From: Botryococcus braunii
Taxonomy: Eukaryota > Chlorophyta > Trebouxiophyceae
DNA: 55,000 bases
Assembly: GCA_002005505.1 (NCBI GenBank)
Contig: KV908347.1
Location: forward strand, 721,946 to 776,945
Direction: 5' to 3'
This document shows positions 34,830 through 48,939 of the stretch, piece by piece. The notes beneath the pieces were generated by a model that saw nothing but the letters and a program-made list of their open reading frames with translations, did no database searches and was not told the origin of the DNA. The position numbers and the translations under genes were made by a program. How positions within the stretch are numbered: the first letter of the stretch is position 1; every line of letters starts with the position of its first letter.

Positions 34830-36434
34830 TATCCCGACAGGAGGCCTCTCCCTAAAGGGTGCGCGGGTACCTGCAGGGGGATAGAGGCGCTGCCGCAGGA
34901 TCTCCTGGTCAAAATTCTGGCCAGCTTGGAAAGGCGGGGCCTCCGGACAGCCCGCCTCGTGTGCAGAGCTTTTCGCGCTGCGTCCATCCCCTGCGTCACA
35001 TGCTTGACCTACGACTGCGACACCGAGATGGATGAAATCGTATGGGACCCCTTGTTGTACTGCCTCCAAGTCTTCACATGCGTCATTGACCTCGTTCTGT
35101 ACGGTTCCCCGGAAGGCGTCGTGGACATGCTGCGGGAGCCCGGGGTCCTGCCCAGGCTGCGGACGCTCAAGCTTTTTGGCGAACACGAGTGGGAGAAAGA
35201 CGGGGCGGCATCGAGTATTTGTGACCTGGTGCCCTTGCTGCCTGGGGCCACTCGGCTGACAAGCTTGAAGGTCTTGCCGTGTCTCATCACATCCGTCAAG
35301 GCTGCGGCGCACCTGGCTCGCGCCCTCGCGGCGTGTCCCGCCCTGGAGCAGCTGCACATCGGCTCCCGCTACATCGCCCCTGACGTCTTCGGCTGCGCAG
35401 CGCTCAGGCAGGTTCTGGGCAATCGCTCTTTGCGCGGCTTCGATTACGTCGAGTTCTACGACAACGACTGGCTATGGACGTGCATGATGGCGGACCTAGC
35501 CCGCCTGACCCACCTGCAGGCTCTGGAGGAGGTGCCGCTGCGCAGCCGGGCAGACTGCGAGGCCCTGGCGGCGCACACGCAACTCTCGCGCCTCGCGGTG
35601 AGTGTGCCGGATGACGCCTCGGTGCTGCTCGCACTGCTTTCCTGCCTTACCGCTCTGCAGGTGCTACGGCTGAAGGTGGAGAATCTATCCCCACGCGAGG
35701 TGGGGGAGCTGGTCGCGCCCATGGCTTCCCTGCACACCCTGTGCGTGGATTGTGAGGTTATCGACCCCGACTTGTCGCAGTTGGACGCCGTCGTGGCAAC
35801 CCTCCCGGCGCTCACGGAGCTCAGCGGCCTTTCCGTCCACGCGGCCGCGAGCACGATCCTCCCGGAGGGTCCCCGCCCGAACGGCTTTGCGGGGTTACGG
35901 CGGCTCAGCCTGTGCCTGCGCGATGACGCCGGGGAGTGGGGGAACTTTTCCGCGGCCTTGGCGGGACTTGAATTCCTGGAGCTCACCTGTACCAGCGTTA
36001 CCCTGCACAAGGTCGCGCGGCAGCTGCCCCCAATGCCGCACGTCACAGAGCTCAAGATCACCGCCCTCCTTCCAGAGTCTTTGGGGTACCCATCTGCCCG
36101 GTTCCTCGCGGAGATGCCCCGCCTGCGGTGCCTCGACTTGCGGAACGTCCTGGACCCGAGCCGCTGGGATGAGGAAGTGCGGTACATTGCCGCGCTGACG
36201 GAGCTGAGGGAGCTCGGGATATGTTCTGATCTGTGGTGGCATGAGGCCACCAGGTTCGCCTCCCTGAGGTGGACACAGGTCCAGCCTCTGACGGCCCTCC
36301 GGCAGCTTGATGTCATCAAGGTGACTCGCCCGTGGGAAGGCGCCATTCAGACACTTGAGTTCGGCAACGGCATGGAGCAAGTCCGATGGGAGATGGGCCT
36401 CCCCTCTACAAAGATTTTGGATTACGACTACTAA
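34830..36434 (+). pseudogene. F-box/LRR protein, copy A (start lost or upstream exon unseen)
   Basis: Open from 34830 to TAA at 36432-36434. An F-box at the start reads IEALPQDLLVKILASLERRG with TARLVCRAFR after it. F-boxes bind SKP1 in SCF ubiquitin ligases; that role is inferred from the family only. About 15 leucine-rich segments follow, such as LTHLQALEEVPLRSRADCEA and FAGLRRLSLCLRDDAGEW, of RNI-like type. TGA at 34827-34829 closes the frame upstream, and the first in-frame ATG is at 35028, inside the domain. Compared with copy B, about five bases are missing just after B's start codon position, which puts A's ATG (34826) out of frame. A possible acceptor CAG at 34838-34840 could supply an upstream exon. 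So it is either a 5' damaged gene or a spliced one; the remaining 500 codons are clean. Confidence 0.75.
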
Positions 36435-36880
36435 TGCATGACATGGAGTGGCTGATGCAGTAGGGTTCTGTAGCTTTGCGCCTGATGCATTATATGGAGT
36501 GGGTGAGGCGTTAGGGTTTCCTATGTTTACACTTGATGGATGACAGGGAGTTAGTGATACCTTAGGTGTTGTATTTTTACATCTGGTGCATTACATGGGT
36601 TGGTAATGCTTTCGCATTGCACCTCTTGCAGTTTATGAAATGCTTTAAATGTGTATGGGCTTTGTATGACCCCTGATGCGTTAAAAGGGACTACATTGAT
36701 CCATCAGAGGTTCGTTTTCAACCTGATGCATTGCATGATTTGCATGTCTTTATTAAGGCACCGTATTACATCTGATCCAGTGCATTGCTGCATCAGGGGT
36801 TTCGTATTACACCTAATGCATTACGCTCCCTGCATTGATGCATAAGGGTTTCGAACTACACCTGATGAGCTCCTAAGCAG
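36435..36880 (+). repeat. degenerate tandem repeat behind F-box/LRR copy A
   Basis: Phrases such as CCTGATGCATTACATGGAGT and TGCATCAGGGGTTTCGTATT recur with many changes at a spacing of roughly 65-75 bp. The same array follows copy B at 52772-53345. Confidence 0.8.
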
Positions 36881-38288
36881 ATGCTTGTATAGGCACCTTG
36901 GCTGCTTGCCTGTGTAACTTTGTACTGTACAGCCTCTGAGTGTGCGCTGGATTGCTCCTCTCTGGGGAGGTGAGGAAACGATGGAATTTGCGCTTAGGCT
37001 AAACAAGGTAATAAGGGAATGTGCGCATAGCCTGGTCATCCTTTCGGGGTTTGAGAATCCTGTCAGAAAGAAGAGTATCATACCTGTGTCACAATTTGGG
37101 AAGTGTATCACAATGAGGAACTGTCTGAAAATGAGTGAGTTGTCTCATCCTGAGTGAAGTGGCTCGTACTGATTGAACTGTATCGTACCTTACATCCTTG
37201 TGTCGTATGCGTCCACATTAGAGCAATGCAGATTACAGCTGGGCCCCTGGGTATTTGTCTAGCATTCTAATCTCTCTCGGTAAATCTAGCGTACGAGAGA
37301 TACGCTGCACACAATAGTGAAATTTATTTCCCCCCCCCCCCCCCCCGGGTTGTTTCCCCCCCCCCCTTCCGGGTTTGTTTCTTGGGGTAGGAAGAGGGGG
37401 GATCACTTGGCAAGTCATTTGCAATGTCAATTGAGAGAGTCTCGGGAGGATGTCGCGCTGCCCCGCAAAGGCTTCGAGTGGTCACCCACTTCCAACTTCC
37501 AGACACTCAATGCTGTCTGTACTGGAAGTACCGCAATCTCGATTTCAGCTTAGCAGATCTGTCAAATGGACGAGAATATATTCTTCTGCGACAAGGGCAG
37601 GTGTCCTGACGTCACAAGGATATGTCATGTTTATTCCCCTTTTTGGGAAATTATTGTGGTGTGGCGCAAATTTACCAAAGCGTCGCAAGGCTTGTAGAGG
37701 ACGTGATGCAACGTGCAGAGTGGCCTTCGCACTTTGAAGTTTGAGACGTACATACGGCTGGAGATTAGAATAACTCTTCAAGTATCTAAACAACTTGGAA
37801 CATGTGTCCACCGTCTGCCATTGGGCTTGTGACCCCTAGGTCTTGGTTGAAAGCGATGCGAGCTGGGCAGATCCATAACATGCAGCTTGGTACAGAATTG
37901 AAGAGCAATTGCCTTGCTAGGCACTTGCAACTGGGTACAGAATTGAAGCACAGGCACTGCCAATTGGCTTTGCGCCACTTCCAGTCGCACTGCAACGATG
38001 GTATATAACACAGGCTGAACTTGAAGGTAGCATTTCAAGTGCTTGCGGTGATGTCGTAGAAGGCAAGAGGACAGAGGCAGCCTTGCGAAATTGCCATGAG
38101 TAATTATAGGGTATGTTTGATGTGCTTGAGGGAAGGCTGGCGTAGGTCCCGTTAGGAAGGAGGACCGAGGCACGTGCCTCCCTGGCCTCTACCATGAGCA
38201 TTTGTAGATAACGCAAAACTTGTGTCTTTTGTGCTGAGGATATGTTCGTATTAGCAGGTGGGCAGAAGCAACCTGGCTTATTGCCAAA
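36881..38288. other. end of duplication A, then no gene recognised
   Basis: Duplicated sequence to about 37540, including C-rich runs at 37330-37370. Beyond it no gene is seen. GGTACAGAATTGAAG occurs twice, 47 bp apart, at about 37888 and 37935. Confidence 0.5.
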
Positions 38289-38896
38289 TGTAAAAGGTTA
38301 TGGGCAGTGGCGTATCCTGTAAGCAAGCAGACAGGTCGTAAGTTCGTGCCTCTCCAGCTACAGTCCTTGACGACTGTCTGCTCTTTAGACACATGCAACT
38401 TTATGAACAAGACTGGCATCCTTATGTGCCCAGTATCTTTCCAAACCAGTTCCGTTACATGTTGATCTGTCAATGAGCATCTACACACGGATAAGCTCCT
38501 GACGGCTGAAAGCAAGTACCTTCCTATACTCAATCAAGACTCCGTCCCTTAGCTGTTTGGGAGACTTGATTGTACACTAAGATGGTTCACTTACAAACAA
38601 GCAATCAAACATGAACACATTACCAATACACACCCTGCGTCACCGCACCTGTAAGCAAGCAGACAGGTCGTAAGTTCGTGCCTCTCCAGCTACAGTCCTT
38701 GACGACTGTCTGCTCTTTAGACACATGCAACTGCATGAACAAGACTGGCATCCTTATGTGCCCAGTATCTTTCCAAACCAGTTGCTCGACTATGCGGTGA
38801 TCGCAGCTTTGATAGTCCTTTCACACTAACGCGTAATCTAGATCAGATTGTACCTTATGTTCGAAATAGACCTCATCCGAACGTGTCTTGAGGTAC

Positions 38897-39061
38897 TGTA
38901 GCGCGCCGGTAGGCAGACGGTGCCGGGGATCGGCCCCGCACGTGCCGGGCGGTACATTGGTACTGGGTGTAGCCTCATAGGCTCGCACTATATATGGTAT
39001 GGTGCTCGGACCATACTAGCACTTTCGTCGGTGCAGGGCCATCCTTTCCAAGAATATTACA
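38897..39061 (+). repeat. gypsy 5' LTR
   Basis: 165 bp, identical by eye to 44350-44514. It contains TATATATGG, a possible promoter element, at about 38988. Confidence 0.96.
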
Positions 39062-40130
39062 TTTTGGTGGCCCATATCCAAGTCGGTGGATTTGCGATGT
39101 TGGTTGTTGATCCTGTTTGACGCTTAAGTGTGTCTTGCGGATGGTGTCGATGCTTCAGTGTGTCTTCGTTGTTGCCTGTCGTTCTATTTGGGTTGTTTCC
39201 CACTAGATCGAAGGATCAACAACATCTTGGTATCTAGTTCATGGACTTTGGTTGGGAGAATCCATTCTTCGCACCCATATAAGTTCCGATGACGGGGATG
39301 GTTGTGGCCTGCGAGGGTCGACGCCGCGCTTGGTGTGTGGATCCAAGCCAGAAAGTACGGATTTTTTCTGTAATCTTTCTAATGGCGTTTGGCTCCGTCG
39401 TCTCCGTGGGGACGGTGGGGGAGGAAGATGGCACTTCACGATAGTGAGTGTACGCTTCCCCTCATTTGGTGTACTTTGGGTTGCTAACCCTTTGCAAATG
39501 TTATCAACTTGCATTGCCTTGATGAAACTTTGGTGTTTCGAGCATATCGTTGGGATTTCGGTGGTAAAGTGTCAACTTTTCCGGATGCCGATCCTACACG
39601 GATATTACACGGATATGACGCGGTCTTGCTTTGTTGATTGACACCGAGTAGCATGGAACTGAAAAGCTTTCTCTTTTGAAAGGCTGTTTAGTGCTCGGCT
39701 GGATTTGTGGCATCTTGTTGATTGAACACAAACTTTGCGTGGATGGTCGATTTGGTTCGGGGTTCCACGGCAATCGGGTTCTTCAATTAAGATTTTGTGC
39801 ATTTATGGGGCTTTGGGAGCTGCCATAAATGTGGTTGAGCTTTACGTGGGGGTTTGGCTTCCATCATTGCCTCATGAAAGATTTGTCCTCTTGGGCTAGT
39901 CTGAAACCCGCTCTGCTTCACCTCACTATGCAAGTTGCCGGTGTGGCGTGCAATGAGCGATGTGGCGGGGGTGGTGAAGCTACCACATATGCTGAATCTT
40001 TGTAGGCGATGTGCTCAGGTGTCTCCAAGGAAAAGGAGAAGGTGGCTGAACGCGAGGAAGGGGAAATTCCTCGGGACCGGGGGACAAAGCATCCTGCCAG
40101 CAACCACCTCCTACAGGAGGCATACGGCAC
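39062..40130 (+). other. gypsy leader and unrecognised gag region
   Basis: The primer site is at 39065. Gag should lie here, but I find no capsid-like frame; the longest plus frames are short and lack features. The coding sequence is either decayed or too divergent for me to see. Confidence 0.6.
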
Positions 40131-43100
40131 TTGGCCAAGCTTCAAAAGAAGCATGGCCTAAGCCTGGACATGCGGGAGGCAACATGCAAGCTGGCTCGGG
40201 GAGTTTGCTTCAGATGCAACCCAGACCACTTTGTATTCGACTGCCCCGGCAAGAGGCCAAGAAGGGGTCTTCTGGCAAGAAGACAAGCCCGGGCACGGGA
40301 CCTTCTTATGCTTGAAGGTGTGGGCCTTCGCTTGGCGATGTAAGCCTTGCATGTTTGACGTCTATTCATGCATTTGCTTGTCAAGAAGCCGTGTCACAGC
40401 TTGGTGTTTCCTGCCGAGGTGCAGGGGAGCAAGGCCACGGCGATGCTGGACTCGGGAGCTTCTTGCAATGTGGTCAGTGCAGACTTTGCTAAAGCCCTTC
40501 ACTTGGAGATTGTGCCGCCGAAGGGGGATTCTTTAAGCATTAAGTTGGCTGACGGGAGAACTGTAAACCACATCGGATGTGCTGTCTTAGACAATGTCAT
40601 CCAGGGGGTACAGTTTGCTAAGGTGTCGTGTCTTGTGCTAGACTTTGCCATGGATTGGAATGTGCTGTTGGGGACTCCCTGGTTAAAGACATTCCGTGCA
40701 AATCTCATGTTTGAAGAGGACACCGTTAGGGGGTATACAAGAAAGAACAAGCCGTTCGTTTTGCGTTGCCCGCCTAAGGAGGAGAGGCCTTTGAAGGGTT
40801 CAGAAGTGGAGGATGTGCCTAGATTGGTTTTGTCTGCAGTGCAGGCTAGAAGGTTAAGCAGGAAGGGCTGCCAGTCCTTTCTGGCAATTGTAACCGATCT
40901 ATCTACCGATCCGAATGTCTCCATTCCTTCTCCCAACTCTCCTGTTGTTGACATACTCAGTGAATTCCAAGATGTTTTCCCTGAAGATGTCCCGCACCTT
41001 CCGCCTGAGAGGCAAGGGGTTAGACACACTATACCCTTGAGCGATCCACATGCTCGTCCACCGTCTCGTCCGTTGTACCGGCTTTCACGCTGAGAGTATG
41101 ATGAGGCGTTACGCCAGACAAAGCTATTGTTGGACAAAGGGTATATACAGCCGTCTACATCACCCTATGGTGCGCCCATTCTTTTTGTGCAAAAGAAGGA
41201 TGGAATCCTCCGGATGGTCATTGATTACCGAGCTTTGAATCGACAGACGGTCAAGAACAGGTATCCGATGCCTCGTATCGATGAAACTCTTGATCAACTG
41301 CAGGGTTCTACAGTGTTCTCTAGTCTTGACCTCACGTCTGGCTATCACCAGATCCGGATCACAGATGAGGATATGCCAAAGACAGCTTTCAGAACACCCG
41401 CGGGGTTGTTCGAGTGGCGGGTTTTGCCATTTGGGCTGACTAATGCCCCGGCCACGTTTCAAACTGCCATGATTGCTATCTTTGCTCCTTACCTGCACAA
41501 GTTTGTGCTCGTGTACCTTGATGACATCCTCATCTACAGCAAGTCCATTGAAGAGCATAGGGAGCATCTCCGCAAAGTCCTTGAACTGTTGCGGCAGCAT
41601 AAGTTGTATGCTAACCTAAAGAAGTGCTCTTTCGCCAAGGATGAGCTGGAGTACTTGGGCCATTTAGTCTCAGCAGATGGGATTAAAGTGGACCCACGTA
41701 AGGTGGCTTCAGTTGCTAATTGGAGCACACCGAAGAATGTTGGCGAGTTGCGGTCTTTCCTGGGGCTGGCAACTTACTTTCGCAAGTTTGTTCGCAATTT
41801 TGCAGCACTTGCATCGCCACTGTACAGACTCCTACGCCAAGGTGTGACCTGGGTATGGAGTGCTGGGTGTGTTCGGGCGTTTACCGAGATTAAACATGCC
41901 TTGACACATGCACCTTGCTTAGCGTATCCTGACTTCTCAAAGCCGTTTGAGGTCCATTGCGATGCGTCTTTGGCAGGGTTGGGGGCCGTGTTGTACCAGG
42001 AGGGTCGCCCAGTTGCCTACGAGAGTCGTCGTTTGACTCCCGCTGAGGTTAACTATCCTACTAGGGAGCAAGAACTTCTCGCTGTGGTGCATGCATTGAC
42101 AGTCTGGAGGTGCTACCTGGAGGGGGCCCCTGAGTTTCGTGTGGTCACGGACCACAAGGCTATCCCTTACTTGGACACTTTGCCTACTTTAAGTAGACGG
42201 CAAACCAGGTGGGCCGAGTTCCTTTCGCGGTTCAATTTTCGCATGGACTATGCCCCAGGGACGTCCAATGTGGTGGCTGACGCTTTGAGTCGGCATCCGT
42301 CCGACTACGAGGCTCCTTGTCCAATCATCAATGGCGTGGTGATTGGTGGGTGTTCGCACCCGGCGCACCGTTGTCTGCCAACGCTCTCTCTTTGTGCCTT
42401 GGTTGGTACTATCCGCTCTGCGGGGGAGGGGAGTGCCGCCGCCGGGGTTGCTCTATCTTGGAAGGACAAATTTGTCCAGGGTCTTCTCAAGACCCATGGT
42501 TCCAAGATAAGCAGAATGTTGAAGGTCTGCTAGACTTTAACGGCTTCCTTCTGAGGGAAGGGAAGGCCGTGGTTCCGGATGCTTTTGGGCTGCGAGCTCA
42601 CATCCTTAAGGAACTGCATGATAGCCCGTATGCTGGCCATCAAGGAGTGAAGAAAACCTTGGCCTTGGTAAGGCGCCATTATTGGTGGCCTACCATGCTT
42701 GCTGACATCGAACGTTACGTGCTAACGTGCAACTTGTGTCAGAAGAACAAGGCTCGGAACACTTTGCCTGCGGGGTTGCTGCAACCTATAGAGTTGCCGC
42801 TGAATCCTTGGCACACGGTGACTATGGATCTCATTACCCAACTGCCTAGAACAGGCAAGGGTCATGATGCCATTTTCGTCGTAGTGGATAAGCTGACCAA
42901 GATGGTGCATCTTATGCCAACAACCACCAAAGCTACGGCTTAGTATACGGCTAAGCTGTACGTTGACAATGTGTGGAAGTTGCATGGTGTTCCCCAAGTG
43001 GTGGTATCTGATAGAGATAAGCTCTTCACCAGCCACTTTTCTAGAGCCTTGTGTCAATCCATTGGGACTCGACAAGCCATGTCGACAGCCTACCATCCGC

Positions 43101-43907
43101 AAACGGATGGGCAGACTGAGCGAGTGAATCGAGTGCTCGAGGACATGCTACGCATGTATGTGGCCAAGTCCCAGGATGATTAGGATGAGAAGTTGGTCTG
43201 TGCAGAATTCGCGATCAATAATTGCGATCACGAATCCATGGGGTCCTCGCCCGTTCTTGCTGAACTACGGGTTTCAACCCCACCTGCCAGTCACGATTCT
43301 CCCCAACAGACGGGTACCTGGTGCGTCTGACTTTGTTCAGGGCATGCAACGCCTCATCAATGAGGCCAGGATGACCCATCGGGTGGCCACTGCGAGACAA
43401 GCGCAGTATGCCAACACCAAACGAAGGAAAGTTCAATTTGGTGTGGGGGACTGGGTCCGCCTCTCCTCAAAGAACCTTCGTTTCAAGGTGGGCACGCCCA
43501 AGCTCCTCCCGCGTTGGGTAGGGCCGTTCCAAGTGGTGAAACGTGTGGGTACCCAAGCTTATGAGCTTGACCTCCCAGCACGATGGCGGATTCATGATGT
43601 CTTTTATGTCTCCAACCTGGAACGCTACCGTCGGGATGGTTCGATGCAACCCCCACCACCGGCAGAGGTGCTGGAGGGGGAGGATGAGTAGGAGGTGGAA
43701 GCCTTAATGGACCACCGTCGTGTCAATTCACGTGGCCGTCCCAAGTATGAGTACCTTGTCCGCTGGACGGGTTCCTCGTCAGAGCATGACACCTGGGAAG
43801 AGGAACGGAATTTGGCAAATGCTCCCAATGTTGTAAAGGGATACTGGGACAAAGTCAACGCACGGGCACCAAGAGGCGGGGCACGTCGTCGTGGGAAGGT
43901 TGACTAG
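40131..43907 (+). pseudogene. gypsy gag end-pol-chromodomain, several stops and frameshifts
   Basis: In order: a zinc knuckle at about 40207 (CFRCNPDHFVFDC), one residue shorter than the usual CCHC spacing. Protease follows with MLDSGASCNVVS (about 40445). RT has YLDDILIYSKS (about 41515). RNase H has VHCDASLAGLGAV and ends at VVADALSRHP. Integrase has an HHCC finger (GHQGVKKTLALVRRHYWWP, CNLCQKNK), then catalytic residues in TMDLITQLPR, VSDRDKLFTSHF and DGQTERVNR. Last is a chromodomain (YEYLVRWTGSSSEHDTWEE) ending at 43907. Breaks: TAA 40341, TGA 41091, a one-base loss near 42490, TAG 42941, TAG 43181, a one-base gain near 43250, TAG 43689. Conserved motifs resume after each break, so each is a simple lesion. 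Confidence 0.93.
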
Positions 43908-44349
43908 GGGAAACACAGCAGCACGAGCCTGTCAAGCTGCGTCACCGGGGGGTCGTGGTTTACCCATACGTTCGCGTGATCACAGAACGTCCCCTGACTT
44001 GGTGGCTAAGTGTCGTCCAGCCCCTGCCCCTACTATCCGCCCTGAAGTTAGCGACTTCACTGCTTCTTCGTGGGAATGTGTACACGTGGAGTGTACATCT
44101 GTTCACGCCGACGACTGCCCTTTGGGCCCCGTCACTGCGGGATTTTGGTCTAGGCGTACCATAGAGATACCTCAGGCAAGTGTACACCCAGGCTGGCAGT
44201 TGCGGCTGCGGTTTGGTGTCTGGAGGAGACTCACCGGCTCAATGTATAAGATATAGAAGTGTAGCAGTGACCTTCTATATGCCTCTGCCTGTGACTGTGG
44301 CTTGCTTCGGCAGGCCTCCCGGGAGCTCGGTCACCTAGGAGGGGGAGAA
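43908..44349 (+). other. gypsy 3' untranslated region and polypurine tract
   Basis: No coding sequence recognised. AGGAGGGGGAGAA at 44337-44349 precedes the 3' LTR. Confidence 0.75.
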
Positions 44350-44514
44350 TGTAGCGCGCCGGTAGGCAGACGGTGCCGGGGATCGGCCCCGCACGTGCCG
44401 GGCGGTACATTGGTACTGGGTGTAGCCTCATAGGCTCGCACTATATATGGTATGGTGCTCGGACCATACTAGCACTTTCGTCGGTGCAGGGCCATCCTTT
44501 CCAAGAATATTACA
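44350..44514 (+). repeat. gypsy 3' LTR
   Basis: 165 bp, identical by eye to 38897-39061. Confidence 0.96.
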
Positions 44515-44617
44515 GGTACCTTATGTGGATAGTGGACCCGTATCCTAATAATGTACATTTGAAGATCACCTAACGCACAAGGCATTCTATAATGAATGTT
44601 CACAACTCAACACCAAA

Positions 44618-47064
<2,447 letters not shown>

Positions 47065-47080
47065 GTGCGGCGAGCGCCTG

Positions 47081-47986
47081 ATGTCGATGAAGGAAGGGGG
47101 GGTGGTATGTTTAGTGCAGTTGAGAAAGAGGGTTCGAGTGCAGGGACGATGGGTGCACCGGGGTGTACTGAAATGGTTTCTTTGCTTGCTTGCCCAGTGC
47201 TGCGGAAGCCATGTGGTTGCAGCGGAGGCGGGCCACGTCCAGTGCCTGCAGGGCCTGTCGGAGGCGGGGCAGTTCCTGCCGCTGGACAGCCCCGACTGGA
47301 GCTCAGCAGGGGGAGCCCGCAAGCTTCAATTTTGGCAAGCAGCCTTTACAGCGTGCAAGGCCGACCGCGCACACCTGCTGTCGTGGCTCTTTGCGTGTGG
47401 GTGGCCTTCAAGCTTTGATACATGCTTTGATGCGAAGCTCCGCTGGGAGGTTTGTGATATGCTGAAGACCCAGGACCTGGTCGCGGAGGGCTGGCCAGTC
47501 TCAGACTCGTCGCGTCCGTATCAGGATTTGTGCAACGAGTTCATGCCCGAGCTCGATCTGTACCGCCAAGCGATGCGGAACCCCACTTCGGCGTGTTTGG
47601 AGGCGCTCCTGGAGGCAGGGAGCCGCTCCATCTGGATCTGCCGCCTCGCCGTCCAGGAGGGAAAGACAGGTTTTCTAACCCTGGCGGCAGCGTGGGGATG
47701 CCCCTGCGACGTAGTCACCTTGGGGATTGCTGCCAAGGACGGCAACCTCCCTCTACTGAAGACTGTCCACCGCGCAACGTTGCTCCCGAATGGGTTTCTC
47801 GGCTGTGGCACTGCAAGGCTCAGCCAATATGAATTTCACTACATCGCAAAAGTGGCGAAGGAGCTCACGGAAAAAGGCCATGCAGCATGCCTGCACGCCC
47901 TCGTAGAGTGGTTCGGGAACTCCATCGCAACGCACGCCCTCTCAAAAGAGCTACGGCTGGGACTGCCATCATGCTCTCCTGAGTGA
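47081..47986 (+). CDS. ankyrin-like repeat protein
   Basis: Open from ATG 47081 to TGA 47984-47986 (301 codons). The first 39 codons are doubtful: a strong 3' splice site (TTTCTTTGCTTGCTTGCCCAG) ends at 47198, so the gene may be spliced with an upstream exon lost in or beyond the microsatellite. From 47199 on I see about six degenerate ankyrin-like units of the form Ala-rich helix, Gly-His, Cys-Leu, Leu, Gly: AAEAGHVQCLQGLSEAG, PTSACLEALLEAG, IAAKDGNLPLLKTVHRA and KGHAACLHALVEWFG. Ankyrin repeats bind other proteins; no specific partner can be inferred. A broken paralogue follows at 48400. Confidence 0.65.
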   Translation: MSMKEGGVVCLVQLRKRVRVQGRWVHRGVLKWFLCLLAQCCGSHVVAAEAGHVQCLQGLSEAGQFLPLDSPDWSSAGGARKLQFWQAAFTACKADRAHLLSWLFACGWPSSFDTCFDAKLRWEVCDMLKTQDLVAEGWPVSDSSRPYQDLCNEFMPELDLYRQAMRNPTSACLEALLEAGSRSIWICRLAVQEGKTGFLTLAAAWGCPCDVVTLGIAAKDGNLPLLKTVHRATLLPNGFLGCGTARLSQYEFHYIAKVAKELTEKGHAACLHALVEWFGNSIATHALSKELRLGLPSCSPE

Positions 47987-48399
47987 GGTATACGGAGTGG
48001 CTATTTCTGATTATTCGATAACATCTTGAAATAACCCCAATCATGCACCACACATCACGGTTGTGTTTGAAACGCAGACTTTTGGCTGCTGGCATGCTCA
48101 AGTGGACCCTGGGTTTAGGTGTTACTGCCGCGTTTTACCCAAAAGGGTTCGTTTGCAAGGTTGCATGTGACATGGGGCTTAGGGCGATGTCATAGGGCTC
48201 ATGCTATGCCCTTGTGCTTACATGAGAGAGTCAAGGAGATGTCATGCAGGGTTCAAGTCAAACGACCCTTTTTGAGATATCCTTACACGCTTTTACATGA
48301 GGAATTGTGTTGAGGAAAATGCGCATTGGGTTGGTGGGTGGAAGGGTGGTGGACATTCATTGGACAGCTGTGAAGTGAGTGCTGCAAAGGGCTTGGGTG

Positions 48400-48892
48400 C
48401 TCAGGGCAGTGGAGGAGGGCGGGCAAAGGCAGGGCGCTGCACTGCTGCAACAATACAGAAACTTCTGGGGCCGAAGAGCGGGGCGCCGCATTTTAAAAGA
48501 AGCAATCAAAGTTGCAGCAAAGTCCGCACAGTAGTTGGAGCGCCTCAAGTACCTCTTGGGGCATGGACCCTCGTCTGTTGAAGCTGTCTTTCTTCAAGTG
48601 ACAGCCGAGGCGCACAAAGATTCCGCCGGGGCCATCATAGACTGCATGGACTTCCTACAGGGCTATGGCTACAGAGACAGCGCTTGGGCGTGAGATGGTG
48701 GATGCTGCACATGCCAGACGGCCGGAGGTACTGCAGTACTGCCTTCAGCGGGTGCGGGTTCAGTGCCTACAGGAGGCAATGTACTGGGCGTCCAACAGCA
48801 GCGTGGAATGCATGCAGGTGTTGTACAACAACGGATGCTTCGGGGTGGCTTCAAGCGCTCCCGGTCGAGCGCATCGGCCAAGTAATGGCTAA
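48400..48892 (+). pseudogene. ankyrin-like repeat pseudogene
   Basis: A frame open from about 48400 gives units such as LERLKYLLGHG and AIIDCMDFLQGYGY, interrupted by TAG at 48532-48534 and ended by TGA at 48691-48693. The reading then continues in another frame with MVDAAHARRPEVLQYCLQ and SSVECMQVLYNNGC. These are the same ankyrin-like units as in the gene at 47081-47986, so it is probably a decayed tandem paralogue. Confidence 0.65.
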
Positions 48893-48939
48893 CATCGACT
48901 TCGGTGTAGCCTTCCATATCAGTTGCTGATTCCAATGTT

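Larger units (their letters stand above)
33600..37540 (+). repeat. segmental duplication, copy A
   Basis: Aligns by eye with 49770-54135 in the same orientation. Shared landmarks include GGAACAGGTTGTTCCCCACA (33768 and 49928), AACGATCATGAGGTG (33900 and 50062), the F-box/LRR gene, the degenerate repeat behind it, and the run CAGACACTCAAT (37500 and 54101). Ends are approximate. It is preceded by a GC-rich, palindrome-rich patch at 33480-33600. Confidence 0.88.
38897..44514 (+). mobile_element. chromodomain Ty3/gypsy retrotransposon (chromovirus-like), broken
   Basis: Two 165-bp LTRs (38897-39061 and 44350-44514) are identical by eye, begin TG and end CA, and are flanked by the duplication GGTAC (38892-38896 and 44515-44519). 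A primer site starting TGGTGGCCC lies at 39065, three bases inside the LTR; I cannot name its tRNA. A polypurine tract AGGAGGGGGAGAA (44337-44349) abuts the 3' LTR. Domain order is zinc knuckle, protease, RT, RNase H, integrase, chromodomain, which defines gypsy and points to the chromovirus branch. Several stops and frameshifts break pol. Confidence 0.96.
38289..44612 (-). repeat. solo LTR of a Copia-3-related family, split by a gypsy element
   Basis: The LTR halves 38289-38896 and 44520-44612 total 701 bp and align along their length with the 694-bp Copia-3 LTR, though clearly diverged. It begins TG and ends CA and is flanked by the duplication CCAAA (38284-38288 and 44613-44617), so an element inserted here and later recombined to one LTR. 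It carries the same paired hairpin module (38316 and 38648, 332 bp apart). Orientation is minus, as in Copia-3. Confidence 0.92.

Noticed and set aside
35456..36346. 296-codon minus-strand frame opposite F-box/LRR copy A, and its counterpart opposite copy B
   Set aside because: Arg/Ser-rich antisense of a GC-rich LRR gene; the plus strand has the clear F-box and leucine periodicity.
40131..43907. Alternative genetic code with TAG read as Gln to explain gypsy stops
   Set aside because: The TAG codons stand where different residues would be expected, there are also TGA, TAA and frameshifts, and Copia-3 reads with the standard code.
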